From: Haemaphysalis longicornis
Taxonomy: Eukaryota > Arthropoda > Arachnida > Ixodida > Ixodidae
Assembly (NCBI GenBank): GCA_013339765.2
Contig: CM023457.1
Location: 50,245,745 to 50,309,744, forward strand
Direction of reading: 5' to 3'
DNA: 64,000 nucleotides
Position numbers and translations under genes: made by a program. The notes beneath the pieces were generated by a model. It saw nothing but the letters and a program-made list of their open reading frames with translations, was not told where the DNA came from and did no database searches. Shown here piece by piece: positions 44,426 to 54,389 of the stretch. The first letter of the stretch is position 1. Each line of letters begins with the position of its first letter.

Positions 44426-44639
44426 TTAGCGCCAATTTAAAAGGCATTCAGATGGCCAGCGCACGACCTTGTTCCTGTTGCGCAACCCGCCACATTATCA
44501 AAAGGGCAATTGTTTCGGTCTGATTGATACAGTTTTGCACGTCCACTTCTTTATTTCACCTCTTATTCTAAGTACGACGTTGTTTTGGTTTATTAGTAAA
44601 CACAATCCAGACAAGAATAAAGAGCGCAGTTTTTTTTAT

Positions 44640-44930
44640 GTTTATTGCTTAGATGTACCATTCGTACAGAAAAACACAAGTTGGATTTTTTGCGCTTTTA
44701 GTCGCATACAAAAGTGTATGGCCCATGGTCGCATGCTAATAACTAGGTATCCAGCCAGTGCATATCTGTCCAAGGTCCGCGTAGTCTCTGCTGATGAATT
44801 GGGCAGGACACAGCTGGTAGCTGCTGTAGGTCTGACGAGGTGGTAAATGAGCCAGGTCCTGCCTTCTCGCACACTGGAGCCAAATGCGAGATCTGGAACA
44901 TCAACAAGAACGTGTGCACATTTGGGTTAG
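44640..44930 (-). other. possible minus-strand 3' exon or retroposed 3' end
   Basis: On the minus strand a good acceptor-like sequence (CACGTTCTTGTTGATGTTCCAG, ending about 44903) precedes an open stretch (DLAFGSSVREGRTWLIYHLV and onward to a stop at 44642). AATAAACAT and a run of eight A follow at 44653-44630. The peptide matches no family I know. A short genomic A run after a polyadenylation signal suggests a retroposed copy as an alternative. Confidence 0.2.
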
Positions 44931-45842
44931 AATGAATACTAGCTTCATTGGTGCTTTTAAGCGCACATACGATAGTTTTGAGTGAAATCTCTGTGGCATC
45001 TGTATTCGAAATAAGCGTTATCTGATATATTAGCAATTTTTCTTTCTTAAATTGATTTTGGCTACAAAGACGACTTGTGACAACGCCAATCGTAAAAGCA
45101 AATATTAAATTAAAATCAGCCTCTATTATTAAGAGACGCGGATACTGTTTTCTATCTGTGCGATTATAGTGTTCGGTGGAAACAACCCACGCTTGCTCCT
45201 AATTCAAAATATATTTCTCCAGACGAAAGCAGCCGTCCACCACCAGGATTTCTAAACTATTATTAAGGCTTTGTGCCGACAGTGTGCCGACAGTGCTCAC
45301 AATATTCACAGTAATAATTGTTAATGTTACCATTACGGCTGTTACTTTAACTACGACGTTTAGGTAAAAATGGTCCTCTACAATTTGGTGTTGCCGCGAG
45401 GAAAGTGCGCAGGATGGCGGATGCTTTTGAGGAAACACGAATTTAAACTTGCCTTCGCATGTGGGTTACCGCGGCGGTATTCACCCCAGCGCTGTAGCCA
45501 GAAAGACTTTTATGGGGACGCTATACGCTAGCGGTAAAAAAAAAAGTGATCTGCGCTCCAACAAAGTTTCAGTCAATTTTTCGCTTTATTAAACTGACAG
45601 CTTTCTTATTTTTTTGTTTTTACATTATAGATAATTGATGGACTGTCCAAATCGCATAGCCCAGAGATAAGGGCGAGAGGAAGGGGAAGGGGGCATGCGG
45701 CGTTCAGAAGATATCGGGGGTAGTTTCGCACCCCTTTGGGCTACCCCTTTGATACAACCCCCTCGTGGGAGCATCGCCCGTGTTGAACGAAACAGCAGCT
45801 GCCTATGTGTATGCAGACGTGTGCGTTTCACGGCACGCGCAG

Positions 45843-46172
45843 GTGAGGATCTTCTGGGACGAGTACGTCAGGCCCCCGGCGGTGGCAGCTGGCTACGAGT
45901 CTTCCGCTCTATACACTTTGGTACTTCACGCTCGAGTACTTCTTTTCGCACGACAGCGATGCGATGAAGAAGGCGCGTGAACACGTCGCTTACCCGGAAA
46001 CGGAGAACCAGTTGCTGACTTATTTGGCGCTATACATGGGCGGCTGCGATACGCGCTCACTCGTCCGAAAAGCGTCCGTGAAAGGGTTCCACTACATCAC
46101 CGACGGCTGGAAAGGACAGCTCTTCGAGCCTGTCCTGGACATGGCCGCCGTGGTCGGCTTTATCAAGGACGG
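45843..46172 (+). CDS. exon: C-terminal third of esterase-fold domain, one apparent frameshift
   Basis: The acceptor TTTCACGGCACGCGCAG opens phase 0, matching exon 5. The first part reads VRIFWDEYVRPPAVAAGYES and continues SALYT. At the TTT run (45917-45919) the family-like reading moves by one base, continuing WYFTLEYFFSHDSDAMKKA, then HVAYPETENQLLTYLALYMGG. It ends FHYITDGWKGQLFEPVLDMA, comparable to the sD..F..Pv...a block that precedes the C-terminal strands of cholinesterases. The donor is GACGG|GTAAGC (phase 2). The extra T could be a real mutation or a consensus error in a homopolymer. An alternative acceptor at GAG|TACTTC (exon from 45937) would avoid the shift but drop about 31 residues. 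No following exon was found in the window. Confidence 0.65.
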
Positions 46173-46859
46173 GTAAGCAAAGCTGTTACGTGACACGCGC
46201 TCTGGCGGCTGGAAATTCGCGCTGGGCGTTGTGTGCTGTGGGTGGGCAGAACATATTTATAGTCGGGCAATCAAAACACAGTGGGGAAGGGGCGGGAGCG
46301 GCTCATACGTCGTACAACCGCTGGCACCTTTTTCTCAGAGCGCAAGATTTGTAGGTTCTGAGCTGTGCACGGCATCCTCCTACTGCTCAAGCGTTAACGC
46401 GAATGCATTCTCATCTTGCACGCGCGAAGTTGTAAACGTACGTTTTTCCGACTAAGCTACGGCCACACGTGGAGATGTGGGGACAGAAAGTGTACTCAAC
46501 AAGCACAGCGGCGGGTCTACAAACTAGGGATTACTCAGTCCCTCGTGTGAAGTGCAAACCGCATAATGTGTAATAACGGCATTAACGTGTTTTGGACTAG
46601 TGGCGAACTCAACAGCGTCTGGGGAGGAGGAGGGTGCCTTATGGCGGTGACGCAGAAAACAAGAGTGAGGGGTAGGCTGTGAGAGAGATGACGTCATAGC
46701 CGCGATGGTGATGATGATAATGATTGCTATTGGTTTCCCCTTTGTAGCGGGGTGATGACATGTCATCTTACCAAAAAGGGCTATGTATACCTATGTTTTA
46801 TACTCTTGGTTTAATACTAGCGCTGCTTCGGGCAGGCACAAAATGCTTATTAGGCACAA
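46173..46859. other. no recognisable feature
   Basis: This is intron sequence following exon 6. It has a short GAT/ATG-rich patch at about 46705-46725 and nothing else. Confidence 0.4.
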
Positions 46860-49080
46860 AATACTTTTTTTCTGTTACGGGTGGTAACTGTCCTAGGCAA
46901 TATTCCCCTCCCTACTTTTCGTCCCCTCCAGCATTCTAATCTTGTCGTCGCCTCGACAGCCTTGAAGTTAACTTCCTCTATGCTACCCTTACATCCTAAG
47001 GCTTCTGGAAGCCGAATATTTCCCTCATTTAGATTTGGATGGATACCCTCACATTCTAACACTATGTTCCCCATAGTTTGTTTCCTTTCTGCAGACCACG
47101 CGTACCCCATCATTTTGTGAATACTTCCCACAAACTCTTAGTTCGCAAGCAACCTGTTCTAGCCTCAAAAAGCAAAGCACTGCCCTGGGAATTGTCGTAG
47201 AAATTTTCCTTTCTGATGTTCAATTTCTCGGCCCTGCTCATCTCTAACGACGTTTCAGCTTCCATTTTTCCTCTCCATTTATTCGTTTCAATCTGCCTTG
47301 CCTCTTTTTTGGTTACTTTGCCTGTTTTGGATTCTCCGCTGGTCTTTCTGTATTTCATCGTTGCCTTCTAGTCTGCCTTAACCACTGCGTGTCCACGCTT
47401 TTCAAGTACAGGTACCTAAAAACCTTAGCTGCTCAACTTCGTTGATCTATTGCTCTCAACCTCATCTCAAAACATATTTTAGTTTGTGCTTCTTGAACTT
47501 CAAACGACGCCCAGCCCATATCTCCATGTACTGCTTCGTTAGTTGTTTTTCCATGCGCGCCGAAGGCCAAACGGCCTAGCGTTGTCTGGTTCACTTCAAG
47601 GCCTGATAGAACGTCTGATTTTATGCAGAGTAGAGCATTCGCAAATGTGAGCCCCGGAACCATTTCTAATTCCACATTCCGCTCACTACTTCATATTTGT
47701 ATACCCCACAGATCTCTAAGCTTCCTTATAGCTGCGTTTCGCTTTCACTTCCCCTAAAGAGACCCTGCAATACTTACAATCCACTACTCGGAATGTATTT
47801 TAAGGTATAGCGTGTTGTCCCAGCACTGTCCTCCCGCAAGAATTATGAAAATCCGTTCTCTAACACCGAAACTACGCTCGTAGAGAAATCACGCATGAAT
47901 GTTCCTTCTAACTCGACCGCGGACAGCGCGACGAAAGCTGCACCTCTCTCACGGAGAGGGGTGCAGCTCGCGGTGTCTTCTCCGGCGGCATTAGATATGT
48001 GACAGGGCGGGAAGTTTTTCCCTTTTCTCCGACACGTGGAGGGGCCTATTTCCGGTTTGGTGCCCCAAAAAAGCAGGCGCGTCTGCCTGATCGCAAGCGC
48101 GTGCTCAGGCTGGTAGGGCGTTTTTGAAACAATAATTTTTTTTGTCATTTGATCTGGCTGAAAGGGGAGTAGTACGTTCGTCACTCAAACTCTAAATTCC
48201 TGACCCCATTCATCTCGCACCCATCTTGCTATCCCCCCTTTCATTCCCCCTTTCCCTTCCCACCACGGTGCTGATAAGGTGTGGACAACCCCCCAGTCAG
48301 ACAGTTTCGGGCTCCTTTCCTCCCCCTCCCCCCTCCACAAGAGCCCCAAAGCAAAGCAAAGCTCCACGCGCACTCAAATCACAAAATAAACGTCAAAACT
48401 GTGCGTACAGGCTCAGGCATAGAAGAGGTTGGTACGCAGCGCCGTCAACGGCGTATCGTCACAGGAAATGGGAGAAATAAATCGCGAAGCTCACCAGCGC
48501 CAGCCGATAGGCAGCCATAGCCTGAATGACGTCGTTTAGGCCATGCCAGGGGTGCATAATGAGGAAAATTGTAGCGAGCGTGGTTGGTTTTTCTCGCGTC
48601 TTTCACAGCGATTTGCGCGCTCACCGCTTCACGCGCACGTGTAATAATTGGTTCAGGTAATCCGGGCAGTGTAATCTAAACGTCCCGCAGGTTTACTTGC
48701 ACTTATGAAAAAGTGTTGCAGGGTCCCTTTAAGTTGCTCCTCGTGAGTTCTTAAGTTGTTAGCCTCTTTCTTTATCCACACTCCCAAATATTTATATTCA
48801 TTCACTCTGCGTAATTCGCCTTGCTAGATACACACTGCGTCAGTGGTAGCGTCATTGAAAACCATTCCCGATTTTTCTGCGCTAACATTAAACCCGAGGT
48901 CGGTGGCTTCCTGGCCGCTAATATTTATTAGCCGTTGCATATCGGTGTGGTTATGAGCTAGAAGGATGTTGTCGTCTGCGTATAGCGTTCCCGGAATACG
49001 CTGTTGTACCACTTCCCTTTGCAGCATATGGACTAGGCTGAACCCTACTTGACTTTCTTCCAGTTTCTTTTCTAACCATG
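46860..49080 (-). mobile_element. antisense LINE, interrupted by a TIR element
   Basis: On the minus strand the order is: RT end with GTLYADDNILLAHNHTDMQR (about 48990-48930) and VSAEKSGMVFND, then NEYKYLGVWIKKEANNL (about 48800); the insertion 47757-48729; then KAKRSYKEA (about 47740), VPGLTFANALLCIKSDVLSG (about 47660-47600), RLAFGAHGKTTNEAVHGDMG (about 47580-47520), SALLFEARTGCLRTKS (about 47165) and VLECEGIHPNLNEGNIRLPE (about 47065-47000). This is the RT-to-C-terminal order of a LINE family I recall as common in ticks. Frames shift several times, so it is inactive. Confidence 0.85.
47757..48729. mobile_element. TA-flanked TIR element (973 bases) inserted in the LINE
   Basis: The left end AAGAGACCCTGCAATAC (47757) and the right end GTGTTGCAGGGTCCCTT (to 48729) are inverted copies. 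TA flanks both sides (47755-47756 and 48730-48731). Removing the element brings the LINE reading NLRTHEEQL next to EVKAKRSYKEA, the order expected for that LINE, which confirms the insertion. The interior has a small hairpin (GCACCTCTCTCACGGAGAGG, 47940-47959) and no transposase. Confidence 0.85.
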
Positions 49081-49089
49081 TTCAGCGTG

Positions 49090-49438
49090 TGCACCGTCCT
49101 TCTCACGCTCCGTAAGTTTCTCCTCTCCGTTTTCTTTTATTCGTCGCGGATGCGTTCAGGTCGCCGCCCCCGCGAATCCCTGGTAACGGCTGGCAGAGTC
49201 TCTGGTTTCATTCTTTGTCGATCCACGTGTGTGGATTCAACTGACGCCACATGGGTAATCGTTGTGGGTGGCGTTTATAGCTTCGCAGTCCAACCACCTT
49301 CACTGCGTGGATTGTAGCCAGTTTTTTTATCCACAACGAACTTTAGTGGTATCCCTCTTCATCCCCTCCCCACTAACCTCCTTCCCCCCAAAGGGCTTCG
49401 TGCCTCCTTTAAATAAAGCACATTCATTCATTCATTCA
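49090..49438 (+). mobile_element. 3' end of a LINE with (CATT)n tail
   Basis: This sequence ends GCCTCCTTTAAATAAAGCAC then (ATTC)4 (49418-49438), typical of LINE tails. The upstream part is GC-rich 3' UTR-like sequence with no coding. It lies directly beside the antisense LINE remnant. Confidence 0.5.
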
Positions 49439-49799
49439 TCTTGGTATTTTTTCTGGTAACGCTCGACTGCGAAACTAAAAGCTTAACACCTCTGCTGCTC
49501 AGTTTTAAAAACGCTCAAAGTACACACTCTATGTGAGCAGTCGCAGTCACTTGCTGAATTGCAAGCCCAGCAAAAGAGCGCTCAAATGAGTCTGCCGACG
49601 CTGAGGGGTTTAACAACCACCCGTAGCTGTCCACTTGCTGCGTTTACACTCGGATACAAGTCAAGAAATAAGGGGCGTCGCCCAATTTCCACCTTCCAGT
49701 ACCCCCTTCCATCCAATGGTGTCTCTCTATCAACGTGACGTCGCGGCCGACCGCCTTGCACCTGCAGGCATAGGTCGGCCAAAACAGAACAGAACTCAC

Positions 49800-50215
49800 T
49801 CAAACTCAATTACAATTTGTTTTCGTTCACGCGGGTACTCAAACTCAGACTCAAAAGCTCGTCTCTTCGCAAATAATCGCTTAGTACTCGAGTATCAAAG
49901 TCTGTACTCATGAGTACTCACTACTCATCATTTGTACTATGTAGTACTCAATCTGTCTCTCTCAATCTGTACTCTCACTCGAGTACTACGAGTACTCGAG
50001 TACACTCACTACTACTCATTCTCTCATGAGTACTCAATCTGTACTCTCATGAGTACTCAAGTACTCATGAGTACTACTCATTCTGCACTCACGAGTACTA
50101 CTCATTCTGCAATCATGAGTACTAGGTGGTATACTCGAATTCTGGACTCATGAGTACTCAATCTGTACTCATGAGTACAATTTGTATACTCACGAATAAT
50201 CAACTTATCTGCACC
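49800..50215. repeat. left array of degenerate GAGTACTC/CTCATGAGTAC units
   Basis: Units built on the palindromes GAGTACTC and ACTCATGAGT repeat many times with point changes, most densely at 49890-50190. The short open frames inside are by-products of the repeat. Confidence 0.85.
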
Positions 50216-50216
50216 G

Positions 50217-50264
50217 TTAGCTAGGTGGTATCTCGAATGGAAGAATAAATAGAAAAAAAAATGA
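50217..50264 (+). repeat. direct repeat 1 inside the 5.8 kb element
   Basis: TTAGCTAGGTGGTATCTCGA then ATGGAAG....AAA.AGAAAAAAAAATGAA matches 54282-54330 in the same orientation. The two copies bracket a 4 kb interior, as a small LTR-like or duplicated border would. Confidence 0.5.
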
Positions 50265-50601
50265 ACGTAGAAAACACAGGTTACATACATATCAGGACAG
50301 AGGAAGAAAACGTCTGACGCGGTGGACTGTCGTAGGGCGCTGCGCGAAGGCACGACATGTGAGAGCGAAACGGAACGTAAGGCACTCGCGTTGCGTCTGG
50401 CGTCTCCTCTTGTTTCAGGAATAGAAAAGAAGCCGTATTAAACGCACAGATGCGTTTCGATGCTGCGTATCAGTTCCAAATCTGATGTTATTGTGCCTGC
50501 CCGCAGGCACAATGAAACGTGCGTAGATTGATGTCCGTTCGTAGCCAGCTCTCACTGTCCGCTTATTCACAGATGCTGCAGCAGCATGCTGGCGTTTGTT
50601 T

Positions 50602-50760
50602 TAAATGCAGAGCATTTCTTTAACTCACGATGTTATGCGCGTAACTCGGCGTCCGCAGCCAGCCGTTGAGCCCGTGCGCCCCTCCCCCGCTCCTCCGAAG
50701 GATCGCTCTCAACAACAGGTGCGGGCGCGCATGCGCGTGCTCCGGCGCTGAAAGAGGCGT
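50602..50760 (+). repeat. copy of the AAATGCAGAGCATTTC repeat end
   Basis: TTTAAATGCAGAGCATTTCT followed by TAACTCACGATGTTATGCGC matches the reversed right end of the 21.6 kb element (21926-21860). A CG-rich tract with GCGCATGCGCG follows, as in the promoter-bearing repeats. Confidence 0.5.
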
Positions 50761-50859
50761 TGCAGCAGCAGCGCGCCGTCTGCCGTCACCTCCTCTCTCT
50801 CTATGGCACGCGCTACGAATATACTCGATGTTGCCCGAGCGAAGGATCCGCGGCCCGAC

Positions 50860-51367
50860 GTTGACGTTGGCTCGCGTCGCGGTACTGGTTGAAGGTGTTT
50901 CTTCCATCGCTTATGAACTTCGCGATGGCGCACTGCCCTCCCGAGAGAGGGATAATAAGAAAGAAAAGAAAGAAAAGAATATCACGATAATAAAGGATGG
51001 CACGATGTCTTGAACTGGTATTGCCCCGCAGAGAGGGTGGGGTGCAAACGACGTTGGCTCGCGTCGCGGTACTGGTTGAAGGTAACACGTTTCTTCCATA
51101 CGTACTTATGAACGTCTCTCGTCTCTCTCTCTCTCTTCTTCTCTCTCTCTCTCGACGATGGCGCACTGCAACCCAACTACCCAACCCCTACGAGAGGGAT
51201 AATAAGAAAGAAAAGAAAGAAAAGACAACAACTACAACTACCACCTCCAACTACCACAACCTACGCCACGTGACCACCCCCAATGCTCTTCATTTACTCG
51301 TGTCCCAGAGAGGGTGGGGTGCAAACGATGGCAATAATTAACACGTTGCGACGTAGGTTTGTTTACG

Positions 51368-51398
<31 letters not shown>

Positions 51399-51500
51399 GC
51401 AACCCAACTACCCGGATACCCCTAGACAACAACTACCAAACTTCGTTAAGACGCCACGTGACCACCCCCAATGCTCTTCATTTACTCGTGTCCCTCGGTG
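50860..51500. repeat. tandemly duplicated block with CT microsatellites
   Basis: TTGGCTCGCGTCGCGGTACT plus GGTTGAAGGT occurs at about 50867 and 51051. GAGAGGGATAATAAGAAAG occurs at about 50944 and 51190. CGCCACGTGACCACCCCCAA plus TGCTCTTCATTTACTCGTG occurs at about 51264 and 51450. (CT)n runs lie at 51117-51152 and 51370-51394. Alternating units show successive duplications. Confidence 0.8.
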
Positions 51501-53330
51501 AATTTCAAATCTGCTTGATTTTATTGTGTGTGCGGATACGTGGATTGCCTTCGTCAGACCTGAACTTGACAGTGTTTACGGCGTTGCGAATTTCAAAGCC
51601 GCGCCGCTTCCTTGATTTTATTGTGTGTGCGGCGATTGTGTTCGTGTAGCTCGTCGCGTGCTTGATGAACATGTGGGGGCGTAGTGTTTACGGCGTTCCG
51701 GTTTAGCCGCGCCGCTTCCGGTGGCGAGCGATTGTGTTGCGTTGTGTAGGGAGCTCGTCGCGTGGCTTGATGCATGTGGGGGCGTTGAGGACGTCCGGTT
51801 TGTCCGGTGGCGTTGTTGAATTGCTGCGTTGTGTAGGGATGGCATAGTTGGTTGCGTATGGTGCGTTGAGGAGCGTTGTTGAATTGTCGTTTGGCTTTTC
51901 GTTTAGTGTGCGTATAGCGTGTTTTCGGGAGCCGTTTGGCTTTTCGTTTAGTGTCGGCGGTAGGTCGTTGCGGCTCCGTGCTCGTTTTCGTAGGGTCGCA
52001 GTGGTTGTTTCGGCTGTGAAACCGTTGTGGTGGGGGCAGGCGTGGTTCAGGTCGTTGCGGCTCCGTGCTCGCAGTCGCAGTGGTTGTTTCGGAAGTGAAA
52101 CCGTTGTGGTGGGGACTTCAGCAGGCGTGGTTCATGCCGTCCGTTCGGTCCCATGCCTTTGTCTGGATTCCTTGGCGGGTTCGCAAGCGTGATTTGTTTC
52201 CGTTCTTGCCGTGTCCGTGTCGTCGCTTCAGCCCTCGTCTTTTGCCCGTTGTTTCGTTAGGGCATTCGATGCCTTCGTCTGGATCTCGGGTTCATTTGTT
52301 TCCGTTCTTGCCGTGTCCGTGTCGTCGCTCAAGCCCTCGTCTTTTGCCCGTTGTTTCGAGAATGCTATAATCGCTATCTCTCCCATACAAGCAGGGGGCT
52401 CCCGTTCGTCCCCGAGTCCGCTTGCTCGCTGTTACGGTCCTTTTGTACGAAATAGTGTTTGTTCGCTGTGAGTTCCCCTCGGCCGGAGCGTGGGTGCCGG
52501 GGATCTTGTTCGTTCTAGCTCGGACATGCCGCATGCGCTGGCCGTTGTCGTTGCTCGTTGACGGACCTACCTGCACGAGTGGTTTTTTTTTTTTTTATGT
52601 CGTTCGTCCGCTGGACATCGGGCGGGAGCAGCGGGTGTGGAGAGCTCGTACGTTCCGGTAGGGTTGAACTGCGTGCGCTGGGTTTTGTGTTGCTGTGGCA
52701 AGTGATTTCTTGCGTTGTAAAATTCGCTGGCCAAGTCCGGATAGCAGCAGTGGGAGCGGAGGACTGTCGCGAATAGTAGTTTCCTCCATGTGTGCTTGGC
52801 TTGGTGGCGTTCCGTGCGCTGTGCATTTCGTTCGCCGTGGTCAGCTCCACTGCTTCAAGTTGGATGTCGTTCGTCGCCTCTGCAGTGCGCTTCGTGCGCT
52901 GTGCGTGTCGTTTTATCTAGGAAACTCCCCTATAATTGGTGTGCGGTTGTTCGCCACGTATGGTGCATTTCGGCCACCGTGCGTCTCGTTCGCTTGTCGT
53001 GGCCATATCCACCAATCCGGATGTGATGTCGTTGGTTGCGTGGACCGGCGCCCGGACAGCACGAGCGAAAAATGTACGTACTGGCTCCGTTGCGTCACAG
53101 AACAGGGAGGATTCTGTTGCGTTCCGTGCTCTCAGCGTTCCGTTCGTGTACGTCTGTACCGGAATAGCGGGTGCCAGGAACGTGGTGCCTTCTGGCTCGT
53201 GCACGCTGCGTACGTTGCGCGTCTCGTTGCTCGTTGCTGGAATGACCTGCGCGTGGGCGATGTAGCTCGTGGGCGATGTAGCAGAGCAACGTGTGTTCGT
53301 TATCTTGCCAGAAATGCACTGACCTTCGAT
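51500..53330. repeat. GT-rich region of short internal duplications
   Basis: Pairs of direct copies include: GCGCCGCTTCC with TTGATTTTATTGTGTGTGCG (51500-51640); TCGTTGCGGCTCCGTGCTCG at 51966 and 52049; GTGAAACCGTTGTGGTGGGG at 52015 and 52096; and TTTGTTTCCGTTCTTGCCGT with GTCCGTGTCGTCGCT at 52194 and 52297. The + strand is rich in G/T with few stops in any frame, giving long overlapping open frames on both strands (for example 52695-53420 and minus 52917-53426), none with a family signature. Confidence 0.75.
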
Positions 53331-53429
53331 CAGTGCAATGCAGAGCCGCCCGAGCGTCTCTCCCCCGGAGTTCCTCTGACTTCCCAGGCTCTGACCGTAC
53401 ACTTGTACCTTACCCGCTAACCACATTCT

Positions 53430-53850
53430 CTGAGGTCACACATACCTGCGCCACGGTAAGCGGGCGTTCCCGGTGCCCGTCAAGGGCCTGGATAGAACTG
53501 AGGAGCGCCATCTGCGCCGGCTGCAGACGGGCTCATTCTACAGCCCCGCAATGCTCAAACAGATCAACCCGTCCTTCTCGGGTTCGTGTAACTTCTGCGG
53601 TCAGTGGGCAGACACGTATCATATGGTATGGGCCTGCCAGTATAATCCAGGGTTAAAAGTCAAAATGAAGCCAACGAGGGAGGGCTGGGAGGCGGCCCTG
53701 TCCGGCTGCTCGGACCTAGAGTCTCAGCGGGCACGGGCGGCGGCCTCGACCAATGGGATCCCGGACTGAGGAATACCACCCACACAAGAAAGGCCTAACA
53801 GCCTCACCCTCTTTAACTCTGTCTTGTACATTAAGAAAGTTTTTTCTCCT
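53430..53850 (+). mobile_element. 3' tail of a LINE (C-terminal zinc-finger end)
   Basis: An open frame 53473-53769 encodes LRRLQTGSFYSPAMLKQINP, then CNFCGQWADTYHMVWACQ, a CCHC-type motif that ends the ORF2 of a tick LINE type I recall as frequent. It then stops at 53767-53769. The 3' UTR runs into a (CTC)n tail at about 53846-53880. It is 5' truncated, so a dead-on-arrival insertion inside the 5.8 kb element. Confidence 0.75.
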
Positions 53851-54281
53851 CCTTCTCCTCCTCCTCCTCTAACTCCTCCTCATGCAGCCTCCTGCTCTCA
53901 AACAGCGCCGCTTGCTGGGTCCTCTGCCGTTTGGTGTCGGAGGCAGCCTGAAGTAGCGTTGGCACATTCGTTCGTTTGGAGAGATGGCGACGTTCGCCGT
54001 TGTCCTCTAGAAGACGCAAGTCGATGTCGTCCTTACGGCTAGAGCAGGGTAGCCTTCGTAATCATAGTGTGCTCACGAACTGCTGTTTCTTCGCAGAGCA
54101 TAGGACGTAGCGTTCCGTTGAAGACAGCAGTGTGTCGACCACCGCTGACATGGAGTCCGTCGGTGCCTCACGTCTGCGTGCCGCACTCTCGTAGTCGTGG
54201 TGCGGTTCGTCCACGTTGTTCGTCTCTTCGTGTGTTCGTCATCTCATGGCCTCAAATACTGATCCTGTCGACGGCAACATC

Positions 54282-54330
54282 TTAGCTAGGTCGTGGCTCG
54301 AATGAAAGGCTAAACAGAAAAAAAAATAAA
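54282..54330 (+). repeat. direct repeat 2 inside the 5.8 kb element
   Basis: TTAGCTAGGTCGTGGCTCGA with AATGAAAGGCTAAACAG and an A9 run is the counterpart of 50217-50264. Directly after it, short GCGAGGCTAAACAA units repeat (54349-54380). Confidence 0.5.
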
Positions 54331-54389
54331 CTGTTTAACTAATTATGCGAGGCTAAACAAAATATGCGAGGCTAAACAAGGCGTCGCAC

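Larger units (their letters stand above)
38358..45842 (+). other. intron 5 of the esterase-like gene
   Basis: It runs from GTACGA to TTTCACGGCACGCGCAG. It includes the antisense LINE fragment (38660-39990), a small inverted repeat (41171-41316), a G18 run (44408-44425) and a minus-strand poly(A)-like end near 44630-44660. The stretches 39991-41060, 41320-42480 and 43000-44400 hold nothing I can assign. Confidence 0.5.
10792..46172 (+). other. gene span: membrane-anchored, esterase-fold (neurotactin-like) protein, partial at both ends
   Basis: Six exons join in consistent phase: 10891|14975 phase 0, 15013|23697 phase 0, 24051|26875 phase 1, 27158|38151 phase 0, 38357|45843 phase 0. The introns are about 4.1, 8.7, 2.8, 11.0 and 7.5 kb and are packed with mobile elements. 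The order (TM helix, short Ser/Gly linker, esterase domain) is that of a type II membrane protein like Drosophila neurotactin, an adhesion molecule with a catalytically dead cholinesterase-like ectodomain. About 437 residues lie in the window. The upstream cytoplasmic exon(s) and the last part of the domain were not found. A duplicated tick carboxylesterase with a membrane anchor is an alternative description of the same structure. Confidence 0.7.

Noticed and set aside
49800..50215. CRISPR-like or satellite array
   Set aside because: Units are short, self-palindromic and variable with no unique spacers, and the context is eukaryotic. It is the subterminal array of the 5.8 kb element.
52695..53426. 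Two long opposed open frames (241 codons + strand, 169 codons - strand)
   Set aside because: They overlap on both strands of a GT-rich, internally duplicated region with few stops by composition, and neither shows a recognisable domain or splice context.
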